Source: DASRDZ01 sp035569495
GTDB lineage: Bacteria > Chloroflexota > Dormibacteria > Aeolococcales > Aeolococcaceae
Assembly: GCA_035569495.1 (NCBI GenBank)
Contig: DATMMX010000051.1
Coordinates: 1 to 64,000 of the forward strand
DNA: 64,000 bases
Direction: 5' to 3'
Shown here: one piece after another, positions 35,128 to 43,394 of the stretch
Numbering within the stretch: the stretch's first letter is position 1
Layout of the letters: each line of letters starts with the position of its first letter
Program-made: the position numbers and the translations under genes
The notes under the pieces: model-generated
Told to the model about the DNA's origin: nothing
Database searches by the model: none
The model's input: the letters and a program-made list of their open reading frames with translations, nothing else

Positions 35128-35928
35128 ATGATGGGGTCCATGGAATCCGACGATATCGCAGCCAGTCAGGAGCACTCGGACACAACCGTACCGCAACCCG
35201 GCGGAATCCTCATGGCCCGATGGCAAACTCTGCGCATCCCAGCCGGGGGGATCGTCCTCCGTGTAGGAAGCGGCGGGCTCCAGCTAGAACCTGTGGTCCC
35301 CGAGCTCGCGCTGGAGATGTGGCCCCATTGGTTCGAGATCGCGCTCCGGCATGCAAGCGTTGCGCGCCAACACCATGCGCAGCTCCTTAACGCTCGGGAT
35401 TGTCAAAGCCCGACCACCGGGCAGCACCTTGACGACGAGCTGCAGAGTTCCATACAGACCATCACTGCCATGGCGTTCGCAGTTGACGCGTTCTACGGCT
35501 CCTTGCTTGAGCAAATCAACGTCGCCCCGTCGACGAAGGCCGCGTGGGCCCACAACAAGACACCCCGGCACGCGAGAGTCCTCGAAGCAATCCGGCTCGG
35601 GTCGGTGCTCAGAAATGACCAGGTGCGAAGCCTGAAGCGCGGGCTATCCTCATTGTTCAAGTTCCGCGACTGGGCAGTGCATCCACCAGCCGACTTCCGC
35701 CACCCGCTCCTTCACCCCGACCTGCAAGTTGGTGTAGATCAACGATTTCTTGCTTTCAGTAGCCCAAATGCCGACCGCGCCGTGCTTTGCGGGCTAGAGG
35801 TCCTCGTCCGAGCTCTCGATCACCCGCGCGATATCGCCGCATTCAGGCCGTGGTCTGCCTCAATGCGGCAGATATTGGACGATCTCCTGCGGGCCGCCCA
35901 TATGACTTACGCCGACTCGGCGCCCTGA
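35128..35928 (+). CDS. HEPN-like hypothetical protein
   Basis: 266 residues, all-helical central part. LFKFRDWAVHPP contains an R-x4-H motif at the end of a long helix, the catalytic signature of HEPN ribonucleases, and the preceding segment (AMAFAVDAFYGSLLEQIN) is compatible with a HEPN four-helix core. Identification rests on that motif and needs profile comparison. ATGs at 35128, 35131 and 35140 are all possible. Flanked by 75-base direct repeats. Confidence 0.55.
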   Translation: MMGSMESDDIAASQEHSDTTVPQPGGILMARWQTLRIPAGGIVLRVGSGGLQLEPVVPELALEMWPHWFEIALRHASVARQHHAQLLNARDCQSPTTGQHLDDELQSSIQTITAMAFAVDAFYGSLLEQINVAPSTKAAWAHNKTPRHARVLEAIRLGSVLRNDQVRSLKRGLSSLFKFRDWAVHPPADFRHPLLHPDLQVGVDQRFLAFSSPNADRAVLCGLEVLVRALDHPRDIAAFRPWSASMRQILDDLLRAAHMTYADSAP

Positions 35929-36030
35929 AGACAAGGAGCGCTGGCCAAATTTGGCAACTCCTCGCATGTCAGGCGCCTTAGACGCAATTTCGCGACGGGC
36001 AACTCCGCGCGGTCGCGCCCAGGCGGGGGG

Positions 36031-36105
36031 ACGCGACCCCTCCCCCCGCACCCCCCTACCCAGGGGACGAGCCCCCTCCCGAGGAATGTCAAGGAATGTC
36101 CCCCG
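36031..36105 (+). repeat. 75-base direct repeat, copy 2
   Basis: See copy 1 at 34868. Lies 100 bases after the HEPN-like gene and just before the convergent zinc-cysteine gene. Confidence 0.7.
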
Positions 36106-36132
36106 TCGCCTGCACGGGTGCGGGCGACGCGG

Positions 36133-36489
36133 CTAGTTGGAAGCCGCCTCTGTCGCGGCCCAGGCAGCGACGATGCATCGACTACACCAGTGATCGCCCG
36201 GTGCACTCGTGGTGTCAACCGAAGGGACTACGACGATGTCAGCCGTCCCGTGACACATTTTGCAGCGCCCCAGTGGATGGGTCTCCCGATGGGCTACGAG
36301 CGACCCGGACAACCGAGCCACGTTGCCGCGCACCATGTCGTGGAGGCTGATCACGCATCCGCGGCAGACGAACGGCTTGTCCCCACCCTCGTCCCACCTG
36401 AGTTGAAACAGCGGGTGGTCTCGCGCGCCGCATAGATGACACGGCGGACCGAACTCTGGCCGCGGAACGACAACTGGGGTCGCGAGCAT
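36133..36489 (-). CDS. Four-CxxC zinc-binding protein
   Basis: 118 residues with four CxxC pairs: CHLCG, CRGC, CKMCHG and CSRC, enough for two zinc sites. Gene on the minus strand, convergent with the HEPN-like gene. ATG at 36489 chosen; a GTG two codons upstream at 36495 is equally open. Function unknown; could bind nucleic acid or a partner. Confidence 0.6.
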   Translation of the reverse strand: MLATPVVVPRPEFGPPCHLCGARDHPLFQLRWDEGGDKPFVCRGCVISLHDMVRGNVARLSGSLVAHRETHPLGRCKMCHGTADIVVVPSVDTTSAPGDHWCSRCIVAAWAATEAASN

Positions 36490-36546
36490 TGGCACAATGA
36501 GAAGTCTATGACGCCTCCTCCTGCAGCGGCCGAGGAAAGCCCAACC

Positions 36547-36566
36547 TACACAGACTAGTGTATAAT
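36547..36566 (+). promoter_or_regulatory. Promoter and overlapping inverted repeat of paralogue A
   Basis: A consensus TATAAT -10 (36561-36566) overlaps TACAC-AGACTA-GTGTA (36547-36562), a perfect inverted repeat and likely operator. A related arrangement precedes paralogue B at 41169. Confidence 0.6.
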
Positions 36567-36582
36567 GGGCCTACACTAAGAA

Positions 36583-36643
36583 GGCCCCGCGGAGTTGCAC
36601 CTCCTTGGGGCCCGAGCCAGAACCTGATTAGGAGGTCCCGGCC
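36583..36643 (+). promoter_or_regulatory. Conserved structured 5' leader of paralogue A
   Basis: GGCCCC (36583-36588) pairs with GGGGCC (36607-36612); inside, GGAG pairs with CTCC. The CACCTCC in the 3' side of the inner stem is complementary to the Shine-Dalgarno AGGAGGT at 36630-36636, so the hairpin could switch SD access. Related leaders precede paralogues B and C, with changed but still paired inner stems. Confidence 0.6.
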
Positions 36644-37213
36644 ATGTCGGACTCTACGCATCCGACGAACGCGGCGCGGAGCAATGCGACGGCGCCACCG
36701 CTGCCGCCAGCTGGTCAGATGGATCACCCTTCGCGGCCAGTCCGGCGAGCCCTGGTCCGACACGTCCAGGCCGATGTGGCAGCGCTGGCCGACGCGCTAG
36801 TCGGACCGGACGAGGACAGGGCGGCGACCCACCCTGTCCTCGCCGCGCTGGCCCGCGCGGTCGTCGCCGACTTGGACCACTACGCGCGACGCGGGCGCCT
36901 GCCGCGCCGCCCGGACCTCTACGGGTTCCGCGCGTACGCCGCCCTGGCGGGCGCGGCGGGCCTCGGTGAGGACGTACTGGTCGACCGGATCACCAGCACT
37001 GTCGGGGCGGTGGTGCGGCTGTGGTTCGCGGGTGCCGACGAGCTGGCGGGCGAGTTCACCGTCGACGCCATCGACCGCGCGCTCGCGTCCCTGTGCGGAA
37101 TTGCGCGGATGTGGGTGCGCAAGGTGCGCGGCCAACTGGCGGCCGGGCTCGCACTCTCTGCGACGGCGTGGCCGCGGGACGCGCGTACGTGGGCGACAGT
37201 GCCGTCGCTCTGA
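36644..37213 (+). CDS. Leader-family paralogue A (short form)
   Basis: 189 residues, N-terminus MSDSTHP shared with MADST and MVDSPH of paralogues B and C. Helical domain GRLPRRPDLYGFRAYAALAG...DAIDRALASLCGIARMW aligns with paralogue C (GRLPDVADRAAFEVLGVG...ALIDRALASLCGVIEVV). It lacks the C-terminal half of B and C. AGGAGGT precedes the ATG. No known family recognised; soluble. Possibly a regulator or a reduced version acting on the larger paralogues. Confidence 0.7.
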   Translation: MSDSTHPTNAARSNATAPPLPPAGQMDHPSRPVRRALVRHVQADVAALADALVGPDEDRAATHPVLAALARAVVADLDHYARRGRLPRRPDLYGFRAYAALAGAAGLGEDVLVDRITSTVGAVVRLWFAGADELAGEFTVDAIDRALASLCGIARMWVRKVRGQLAAGLALSATAWPRDARTWATVPSL

Positions 37214-37373
37214 CAGCTCCAACTTCGCGGCGACGCGGGCTAGAAATTCGCGCAGATCGCGCACCGAATTCGCGCGGACGTTGCGCTTGGCCCGGCGTCG
37301 CCGCGCGGCCGGACGGTCGCGGGCGCCATATCGCCCGTGCCGTCCGGCCATGCGGGCGAGCCTGAAAATGGGC

Positions 37374-37400
37374 GCGCACCGGGGGGTGCGTATAGTCTGC
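37374..37400 (+). other. oriT-like nic hairpin 2 (plus strand)
   Basis: GCGCACC-GGGG-GGTGCG then TATAGTCT-GC, sharing the stem and the TATAGTCTGC nic sequence with hairpin 1 but on the opposite strand and about 12 kb away. Predicted nick after 37398. Confidence 0.7.
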
Positions 37401-37476
37401 GTTCGATTTCAGGCGAAGCGAGGACGGCTCTCTCCCGGACACGGTGCCTGCCCGGGAGGGGCGGGAGGGCAGCCAA

Positions 37477-38133
37477 TTGTCGACCGGAGCGGAGTGGGTC
37501 ACGGCAGGCGCGACCTTCGTTCTGGCAGTCACGGCCGCAATTGCCATCGTGGCGAACATCCGCTTGGTCAGGGCGACGGAGCGTGCTGTCGATGCCGCCA
37601 ACAAAACCGCCAAGTCGGCCGAGGAAGAAGCCCTCGCCACTCGGCGCTCAGCGGAAGCCATGGAGAAGAGCGTCGCCATGCAGGCCGATCAGGCGGCCTT
37701 TGCCCGAGACGCGGCTGCAGCCCTGCTTCGGGGCGAGTGGCCCGGCCAGGTCCGGTCCGGCTTCAACGGCGAGGTGCAGTACGTGGGCGGCACCGAGCCA
37801 GCGCACGACGTGAGAGTGCTGGTGAGGGTCCAGGACCGATATTGGCACGCGAGATGCGACGACCTCCTCCCGATGGCGCCGCGGGCGCCGTACGACGCTG
37901 CCTACTGCGATAAGAGGGACGTGGACGACATGCCCGTGCCCGACGAGTTCAAAGCGGCGTCCCCGGATAGGGACGCGCTGATGATCGCGTGGCGCGGGGC
38001 GGATGGGCGGTCGCATTGGTGGGCGCGAGCACACGAGTTCAGGCCGAAGACGGTGGTCCAATCCGGACAGGAGAAGGAGATTCCGCTGTGGCGGCCCAGC
38101 GGGCCGGAGACACGCGGGCTCTGGGCGAGGTGA
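37477..38133 (+). CDS. Membrane-anchored coiled-coil hypothetical protein
   Basis: 218 residues. One N-terminal helix (AGATFVLAVTAAIAIVANI), then a heptad-rich stretch (RATERAVDAANKTAKSAEEE) and a soluble C-terminal domain. A TTG at 37477 has GGGAGGG upstream; a GTG at 37444 is the alternative. Just downstream of oriT-like hairpin 2. Function unknown. Confidence 0.55.
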   Translation: MSTGAEWVTAGATFVLAVTAAIAIVANIRLVRATERAVDAANKTAKSAEEEALATRRSAEAMEKSVAMQADQAAFARDAAAALLRGEWPGQVRSGFNGEVQYVGGTEPAHDVRVLVRVQDRYWHARCDDLLPMAPRAPYDAAYCDKRDVDDMPVPDEFKAASPDRDALMIAWRGADGRSHWWARAHEFRPKTVVQSGQEKEIPLWRPSGPETRGLWAR

Positions 38134-38219
38134 GCGGGCACTGTCCGCAGCCGCGGCGCCCAGCTTCCCGGAGCTACGGCTGCTTCCCCCTACGGTCGCG
38201 GCCGAGGTAAGCTCGCCGA

Positions 38220-38963
38220 GTGGAGCCGACGAAGGACGTCCCCACTGACCCCAACCGGAACTTGTCCTTCGATCAGCTTCAGCTTGCTCTCGCGTCCCAC
38301 CTCGTTGCCTACATGGATGTCGTGGGGTTCTTGCTCCTCTGTCGCATGCAAGACGACCCACATGACGTCTTCGCTCTCTTGAAACGTGTGGATGCGTGGG
38401 ACGCCTCTCGATCCGGGGAATTTGAGTACACGACGCGGCTCGGTTTGGATCTGAACGACCCGATCAGAATGGGGCACGTCCTCGTCATGATCATGCTTCT
38501 CCTGGGCCAACCGGCTCCTGTCATCCGGAGCTTTTCTGACCGCTTCCTGCGGGCTGGCTCGGCAGATCGCGGCCACGAGGTCATCGAGAACGAAATCATC
38601 CCGTTTCTTCAGACAGCGATCGCATCCTTTCCCCGAGGCATGACCTTCCAGCAATCCGCGGGCCGGTTCGAGCAACAGCTCAGTGCGATGACAATCCGGC
38701 TGCGTCACTTGGGAGTGAGGGAACGACAGCCATGCATGGCTGAGATTGCTCACGCCCAACTTATCGAGTTCGGTCCGCCGCTCCATCGTTGTCTGGTACA
38801 CCCAGCTTTCCAAGAGCTGCCGCAGGTGCACAGTGCAACGAAGCGCATCAGGGGCGAGGCCTTCGTCATGCACGATGCTTCCGTGCTGGTCGTTGACCGG
38901 AAGCGCCGTACGTTTACGGTGTACTTCCACATGCAGGAGTGGTTTGAACGTGTTCTCCGATAG
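38220..38963 (+). CDS. Hypothetical protein
   Basis: 247 residues from a GTG. Mostly helical, no signal peptide; one moderately hydrophobic segment (MGHVLVMIMLLLGQPAPVI). No motif recognised. Base composition is lower in GC than the transfer genes, suggesting separate acquisition. Confidence 0.5.
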   Translation: MEPTKDVPTDPNRNLSFDQLQLALASHLVAYMDVVGFLLLCRMQDDPHDVFALLKRVDAWDASRSGEFEYTTRLGLDLNDPIRMGHVLVMIMLLLGQPAPVIRSFSDRFLRAGSADRGHEVIENEIIPFLQTAIASFPRGMTFQQSAGRFEQQLSAMTIRLRHLGVRERQPCMAEIAHAQLIEFGPPLHRCLVHPAFQELPQVHSATKRIRGEAFVMHDASVLVVDRKRRTFTVYFHMQEWFERVLR

Positions 38964-39292
38964 ATCCTCGACCAAACGCTCCTACGTCAACAAGCGTCGG
39001 GTCAGCAAAGCGGTTGCCCTACGCATCCGAGGTCGCCAACTTCCGCACAGTCGGTAGGGCGTCTCTGGCAGGCCGCCCGCCAGGGCGGCCTCCGTTGGCG
39101 AGATTGGGCCGGAACGGCCTCCGCTCACCCCCGCACTTGTCAGGACGACGCTGCCAACGAAGGGAGTCGGCGCGGCGAAAAAACGCCGCAAACGCACCAC
39201 GGTCTTTTGCTTGGTTTTGCTACCAACTTTCTTGTGTTGTCCGGGAATCAGGGTGTCGGCGGGTACATGTGTAGTGCGGGAAGTATCGGCAG
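38964..39292. other. Gene-free stretch, locally AT-rich
   Basis: Contains GCGGCG-AAAAAA-CGCCGC (39172-39189), a perfect hairpin, followed by the most AT-rich patch of the element (39205-39240). Could be a terminator followed by a promoter or an attachment site for the serine recombinase. No gene seen. Confidence 0.4.
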
Positions 39293-39892
39293 TTGGAGGG
39301 GAACACCACGACCACCGCACACGCCGCACGGCGCCGACCCGAGCCACTGCAGCTCGTCCTGCCGCTGCACGTCGCGCCGTCGCCAGCCGAGAAGCGCAGA
39401 CGGGCACGCCTGCGCGAGCAGTTCGACAGCCCGGCGTTCCTGGCGATGGCGGCGGAGTGGAGCGCAGCGTCGCGAGCCGCCCAGGGGCTGCCGCCGTCCA
39501 TCAGCGACCCGAGCGCCGTCCGCCGCCTGGTCGTGCTCATGGGGTGGGACAGGACGACGCGGGCAGTCACGCGGTCAGAACCGCCAGACGATGCGCACCT
39601 TCGACGGGTCGAAGTGGCGCAGCCCGCGCGCGTCCGGGGCGATGGGCTCCACGACGACGTGATCCACGACGGTCGCGATGATGGCGCGCTGCCGGTCGAG
39701 GGAGAGCGTCGGCCAGTCGCGGCGCAGGGCCTTGGCGTTGCCCGCATACTCGGTCGCGGCCGCCGCCTTCCGGTCCGCCGTCTGGAGTTGCGCCGAGAGG
39801 GTGGCGACGCGCTCCTCGATGGGACGCCGGGCGGCCAGCCACTCGCTCATGGTGACCTGGCGCCGTCCGTAGGCGTCCGCCAGCTCCCGTAG
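39293..39892 (+). CDS. Possible small protein, start credible, end doubtful
   Basis: A TTG-started frame whose first ~95 residues look protein-like (RRPEPLQLVLPLHVAPSP; SPAFLAMAAEWSAASRAAQG) before it enters sequence antisense to the serine recombinase. The real product may be shorter or absent. Function unknown. Confidence 0.25.
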   Translation: MEGNTTTTAHAARRRPEPLQLVLPLHVAPSPAEKRRRARLREQFDSPAFLAMAAEWSAASRAAQGLPPSISDPSAVRRLVVLMGWDRTTRAVTRSEPPDDAHLRRVEVAQPARVRGDGLHDDVIHDGRDDGALPVEGERRPVAAQGLGVARILGRGRRLPVRRLELRREGGDALLDGTPGGQPLAHGDLAPSVGVRQLP

Positions 39893-41005
39893 CTGCTCCT
39901 CCTCGCGGGCGACCTCGGCGAGCAGCTCGGCGGTGTTGTCGCTCCCGTCGCCCTGCAACAGGCGGGCCACGTCCGAGCCGTCGAACGCGGCCAGCACCGC
40001 GGCGACGACTAGGGCCTCGACGCCATCCGCGCGGCGGCGGATGGACCCGCAGCCGAGCCGGTCGTTGCTCACGTCCTTGATGCAGGCGTAGCGCCGGTCC
40101 CCTGGCTTCTTCGGCCGCGCACGGAGCGGCTGTCCGCACACGCCACAGCGCACCAGGCCGGTCAGCAGGTAGGTGTAGCCGCCGCGTCCTCCGTGGTTGC
40201 TGCGGCGCTTGGGATCGCCGAACAGCGCGCGCAGCTTCGCCGTCTCCTCGGGCGTGATGATGCCGGGCCACTCGCCCTTGGCGACGATCTTCCCGTGGTG
40301 TTCGCGCTGCCCGCTGATGCGCGCCGACTGGAGCATGGTGCGGATGGTGGCGCTCGACATGAAGCGGCCGGACGAGCCCTTGATGCCGCGCGCATGGAAG
40401 TCCGCGACCAGGGAGCGCAACGAGTCGCCGGCGAGCGCCCGCCGGGCGGCTTCGCGGATGACCTCGGCCTCCTCGGGGATCACCGACATGCCGTCCTTGC
40501 TGTAGCCGAAGGCGCGCGCCCCACCGTTGATGAGCTTCCCGGCCTCGGCCAGCTCCAGGTGCTTGCGCTGGATACGGCGGCTCATGTCCTCGCTGGACTT
40601 GTTGGCCACCGCGCCCTGGATGCGCGCGAACAGGCGCCCCTCCGACGTGGCCAGGTCCACCTCGCCCGTCACGGAGGCGAGGGCGACGTTGTAGGCGTTG
40701 CAGATGTCGATGAACTCCTCCAGCTCGCGCGGCTGCCGGTGGAGGCGGTCAAGGTGCCAGACGACGACGCCGCGGATGGTCCCGGCCTTGATGTCGTCGA
40801 GCATCTGTCCGTACTGCGGCCGGGCCTTACCTGAGTAGGCGCTGATGTCGTTGTCGACGTACACCCGGGCGACGTGCCATCCTCGGCGAGCGGCCAGGGC
40901 CTTGCAGTCCTTCTCCTGGCGAGCGACGCCGAGGCCGGTCCCGTCCCGGTCCTCGGAGATGCGAGCGTAGACCGCGGCGGTGAGTCCCTCGGCGTGCTTG
41001 GTCAT
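39575..41005 (-). CDS. Large serine recombinase
   Basis: 476 residues. The resolvase-like catalytic domain has Ser in VYARISEDRDGTG, with HLDRLHRQPRELEEF and SSEDMSRRIQRKH. A recombinase domain follows, then the zinc ribbon (LVRCGVCGQPLR, YACIKD, LGCGSI) and a coiled-coil region. Such enzymes integrate phages and other elements at attP/attB. With a tyrosine integrase already at the end of this element, it may belong to a nested or older insertion or act as a resolvase. No direct-repeat att pair was found around it. Confidence 0.88.
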   Translation of the reverse strand: MTKHAEGLTAAVYARISEDRDGTGLGVARQEKDCKALAARRGWHVARVYVDNDISAYSGKARPQYGQMLDDIKAGTIRGVVVWHLDRLHRQPRELEEFIDICNAYNVALASVTGEVDLATSEGRLFARIQGAVANKSSEDMSRRIQRKHLELAEAGKLINGGARAFGYSKDGMSVIPEEAEVIREAARRALAGDSLRSLVADFHARGIKGSSGRFMSSATIRTMLQSARISGQREHHGKIVAKGEWPGIITPEETAKLRALFGDPKRRSNHGGRGGYTYLLTGLVRCGVCGQPLRARPKKPGDRRYACIKDVSNDRLGCGSIRRRADGVEALVVAAVLAAFDGSDVARLLQGDGSDNTAELLAEVAREEEQLRELADAYGRRQVTMSEWLAARRPIEERVATLSAQLQTADRKAAAATEYAGNAKALRRDWPTLSLDRQRAIIATVVDHVVVEPIAPDARGLRHFDPSKVRIVWRF

Positions 41006-41168
41006 GAGGGGACAAATTGTAATAGTCCTCCCCTGGAACCCCTACCCCCCACCTCTCTCATGACGGGAGGGAGCTTGTCAACTCCTCTCGTCTCTGGACC
41101 GTTCAGTCGACAGCCGGAGGCGCGCAGGACCGGAAAGACGTTGCGCCATAAGGGCTTTTGCGCAGAGC

Positions 41169-41189
41169 TACACACAGGTGTGGTACACT
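41169..41189 (+). promoter_or_regulatory. Promoter and operator-like repeat of paralogue B
   Basis: TACAC-ACAG-GTGT (41169-41181) adjoins an extended -10, TGG-TACACT (41181-41189). Resembles the TACAC/GTGTA arrangement of paralogue A. Confidence 0.5.
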
Positions 41190-41204
41190 CAGAGGCGAAG
41201 TAGT

Positions 41205-41261
41205 GGCCCCGCGGTGCTGTAACACCCGGGGCCGTGGCCGATCACGTCTGAGGTGATTGAC
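41205..41261 (+). promoter_or_regulatory. Conserved structured 5' leader of paralogue B
   Basis: GGCCCCG (41205-41211) pairs with CGGGGCC (41227-41233); inner stem GGTG/CACC. Shine-Dalgarno GAGGTG at 41250-41255 can pair with the CACC of the inner stem. Compare leaders at 36583 and 42336. Confidence 0.6.
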
Positions 41262-42263
41262 ATGGCTGACTCTACCCGTATCGCGACAGATCCCAAGGGG
41301 GAGCGGCAGGACCGGGAGGCGCACCGGCGTCGGGCGGCGAGGCAGGAGTTGACGTCCGGCATCGAGGAGCGAGGCCTCCAGGCGGTTGTGCGGATGGTCA
41401 ACGAGGACGCGCCGCTGCGCCTCGGCGGCCGGGAGCTGTCGGCCGCGCACATCGCCTACCAGTCAGCGCTCGTTCTCGGCGGCATGTGGACGCAGCGGCG
41501 ACCCATGCGAGCGAGCGAGACGGCAACCTTCCGCATCCTCGGCGGGCTGGCGGCACGCGCCGGACTGGAGGAGGAGCAGGCGCTGTCCGCCCTGGAGGCG
41601 GCGACGGAGACCATGCTGGCCGTCGTCGAGGGAGACGGCCGACACGGGCCGTACGGGCCGCGTCTGGCGGGAGTGGTCGTGGCGGGGTTGCGCGCGGACG
41701 CACGGTCCTTCGCGGAGGCGGCCGAAGCCGAGCTGCACATCGGTCTCTCGGTCGAAGGGCAGTTCGGCCATGACCTGCAGGGAGTCCTGGTCGGGATCGT
41801 GGACGGGCTCATCGCCGCCGACGAGCTTGCTCCCGCGGCGAACGTGGTGGGCCTCGACGTGAGCAGGCCGCATGGCGTCGTCTGCCTGGTGCACGCCCGC
41901 GGCGCGACCGAGCGCGCGGCCGAGGCGGCGCGGGCCATTGTCGAGCGGGTGCCGTTCGCGGTGGACCTCGGCCTCGGTGACGGCCTTCCGATCCACCGCC
42001 GCGTGGTCGTGCCACACCTGACGCCCGGCCAGTGGCTGGACGCGCGGACGGACGTCCACGACCTCGCGATGCGGCACGGCGTGCTCGCCGTGGCGCCCGC
42101 GGCCGCGCCGTCGCTCGCGGGGCTGCTCGCCACGTACCGGCGCACCGCCGCCGACCTGGCGGCCACGGTTGGGGCGTGCGGGTATCAGGCCGGGATCATC
42201 GACCCGGCCTGCATCGGGACCGGCGAGCGGACAGCGACGCAGGCCGTCCCCACCGCCGCCTGA
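41262..42263 (+). CDS. Leader-family paralogue B
   Basis: 333 residues, starting MADSTR at the ATG 41262 (chosen by analogy with A and C; GTG at 41253 is upstream). Its helical part RPMRASETATFRILGGLAAR aligns with A and C. The C-terminal ~130 residues (VDLGLGDGLPIHRRVVVPH, TYRRTAADLAATVG) align with paralogue C (VDAGVGTAPPHRRVVIERR, AYRSLLADIAA). Soluble; no DNA-binding or catalytic motif recognised. Sits immediately before paralogue C. Confidence 0.7.
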   Translation: MADSTRIATDPKGERQDREAHRRRAARQELTSGIEERGLQAVVRMVNEDAPLRLGGRELSAAHIAYQSALVLGGMWTQRRPMRASETATFRILGGLAARAGLEEEQALSALEAATETMLAVVEGDGRHGPYGPRLAGVVVAGLRADARSFAEAAEAELHIGLSVEGQFGHDLQGVLVGIVDGLIAADELAPAANVVGLDVSRPHGVVCLVHARGATERAAEAARAIVERVPFAVDLGLGDGLPIHRRVVVPHLTPGQWLDARTDVHDLAMRHGVLAVAPAAAPSLAGLLATYRRTAADLAATVGACGYQAGIIDPACIGTGERTATQAVPTAA

Positions 42264-42271
42264 ACTTCCCT

Positions 42272-42320
42272 GTCGCCCCCGTCGCGTCGCGGCTCCACTG
42301 TGTCATGCGGCGGGGGCGAC
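42272..42320 (+). terminator. Long hairpin between paralogues B and C
   Basis: GTCGCCCCCG (42272-42281) and CGGGGGCGAC (42311-42320) are perfect complements around a 29-base loop. The loop contains most of the 43-base direct repeat. Possible terminator of paralogue B. Confidence 0.45.
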
Positions 42321-42326
42321 TTCCCT
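42284..42326 (+). repeat. 43-base direct repeat, copy 1
   Basis: gcgtcgcggctccactgtgt plus 23 further bases; copy 2 is at 43445-43487 with about five mismatches. The copies flank paralogue C and suggest it arose as, or moves as, a unit. Confidence 0.6.
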
Positions 42327-42335
42327 TCCTGACAA

Positions 42336-42395
42336 GGCCCCGCGAAGGTCGCACCTCCGTGGGGCCGAGCCGAACCTGCATCAGAGGCAACGGCA
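42336..42395 (+). promoter_or_regulatory. Conserved structured 5' leader of paralogue C
   Basis: GGCCCC (42336-42341) pairs with GGGGCC (42361-42366); inner stem AGGT/ACCT. Shine-Dalgarno AGAGG at 42383-42387 is complementary to CCTC in the inner stem. Compare leaders at 36583 and 41205. Confidence 0.6.
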
Positions 42396-43385
42396 ATGGT
42401 CGACTCTCCCCATCAGCCGGCCACGCGGTCGTCGCAGCACACGGCGCGCCACCGGCCGACCCTGCGAGGCCGCGCCGATCCGGGCAACACGGAGGCCCGG
42501 CAAGCCATCCTCGACCTCGTTGGCGCGGACCTGCGCCGGTTCGTCGATGCGCGGCTCGATGATGACGAGCGCGACGGGCGGATCAGCGGCGGACACACCG
42601 AGCCACCGCTTCGCCCTGTCGTCGATGCGACCATCCGCGCCGTCTGCGTGGCGGGGCGGACCGGGCGCCTTCCCGACGTGGCGGATCGGGCCGCCTTCGA
42701 GGTGCTTGGGGTGGGCTGCTGTGGCGGCGTCCACGACGCCGCGGACGCGCTGGCTGTTCTCGACGCCTGTGCAGAGGCGATCCGCGACCTGGTGCTGATC
42801 CGCGGCCACCGGCTGGACGAACTGTTCGGCGAGGCGCTCATCGACCGGGCACTGGCGTCTCTCTGCGGAGTCATCGAGGTCGTCTCGACCCGTGCCTCCG
42901 ATGCGCTCCTCGCCGGTCACAGCGCAGCCGTCACGGGGGAGCGGAGGGATCAGCGGGTGGCAGCGTTGGTCGGAACGGAGCTCGACCATCCGCCTGCCTT
43001 CCGTGAGCCCGAGAACTACGATCCAATCGAACTGCGCTCGGTCTGCGTGCTGTATGGATCGGGGCCGCACGTCATCGAGGCCCTCTCGGCGGCCGCGCGC
43101 GACGCCGAGCTGCTCATCCCGCATGCGGTCGACGCTGGCGTCGGGACCGCCCCACCGCACCGCCGCGTGGTCATCGAGCGGCGCTACCGGACTGACTGGA
43201 AGCGCACGGCGGCGATCTTCCGCGAGTTGTCCCGGTGGCACGGTCTCGACGTCCGGGTGACAGCACCCACGAACGGGCGGCGCCGCCTGGCGGACGCGTA
43301 TCGCTCGCTCCTTGCCGACATCGCCGCCGCCGACACGACCACGACGTCCGCCGGGCTGTATCCCCATGTGCTCGCAACCGCGTAG
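42396..43385 (+). CDS. Leader-family paralogue C
   Basis: 329 residues, MVDSPHQ start with AGAGG upstream. Combines the helical domain of paralogue A (including IDRALASLCG) with the C-terminal domain of paralogue B (HRRVVIERR; RWHGLDVRVTAP). It therefore links all three as one family. No known function. Ends just before a perfect 11-bp hairpin and is followed by xis and int. Confidence 0.7.
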   Translation: MVDSPHQPATRSSQHTARHRPTLRGRADPGNTEARQAILDLVGADLRRFVDARLDDDERDGRISGGHTEPPLRPVVDATIRAVCVAGRTGRLPDVADRAAFEVLGVGCCGGVHDAADALAVLDACAEAIRDLVLIRGHRLDELFGEALIDRALASLCGVIEVVSTRASDALLAGHSAAVTGERRDQRVAALVGTELDHPPAFREPENYDPIELRSVCVLYGSGPHVIEALSAAARDAELLIPHAVDAGVGTAPPHRRVVIERRYRTDWKRTAAIFRELSRWHGLDVRVTAPTNGRRRLADAYRSLLADIAAADTTTTSAGLYPHVLATA

Positions 43386-43394
43386 GGCTCGAAG

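Noticed and set aside
39293..39892. Full-length 199-residue protein before the serine recombinase
   Set aside because: Only the first half looks coding; the rest is antisense to the recombinase. Kept in the list at low confidence rather than as a firm gene.
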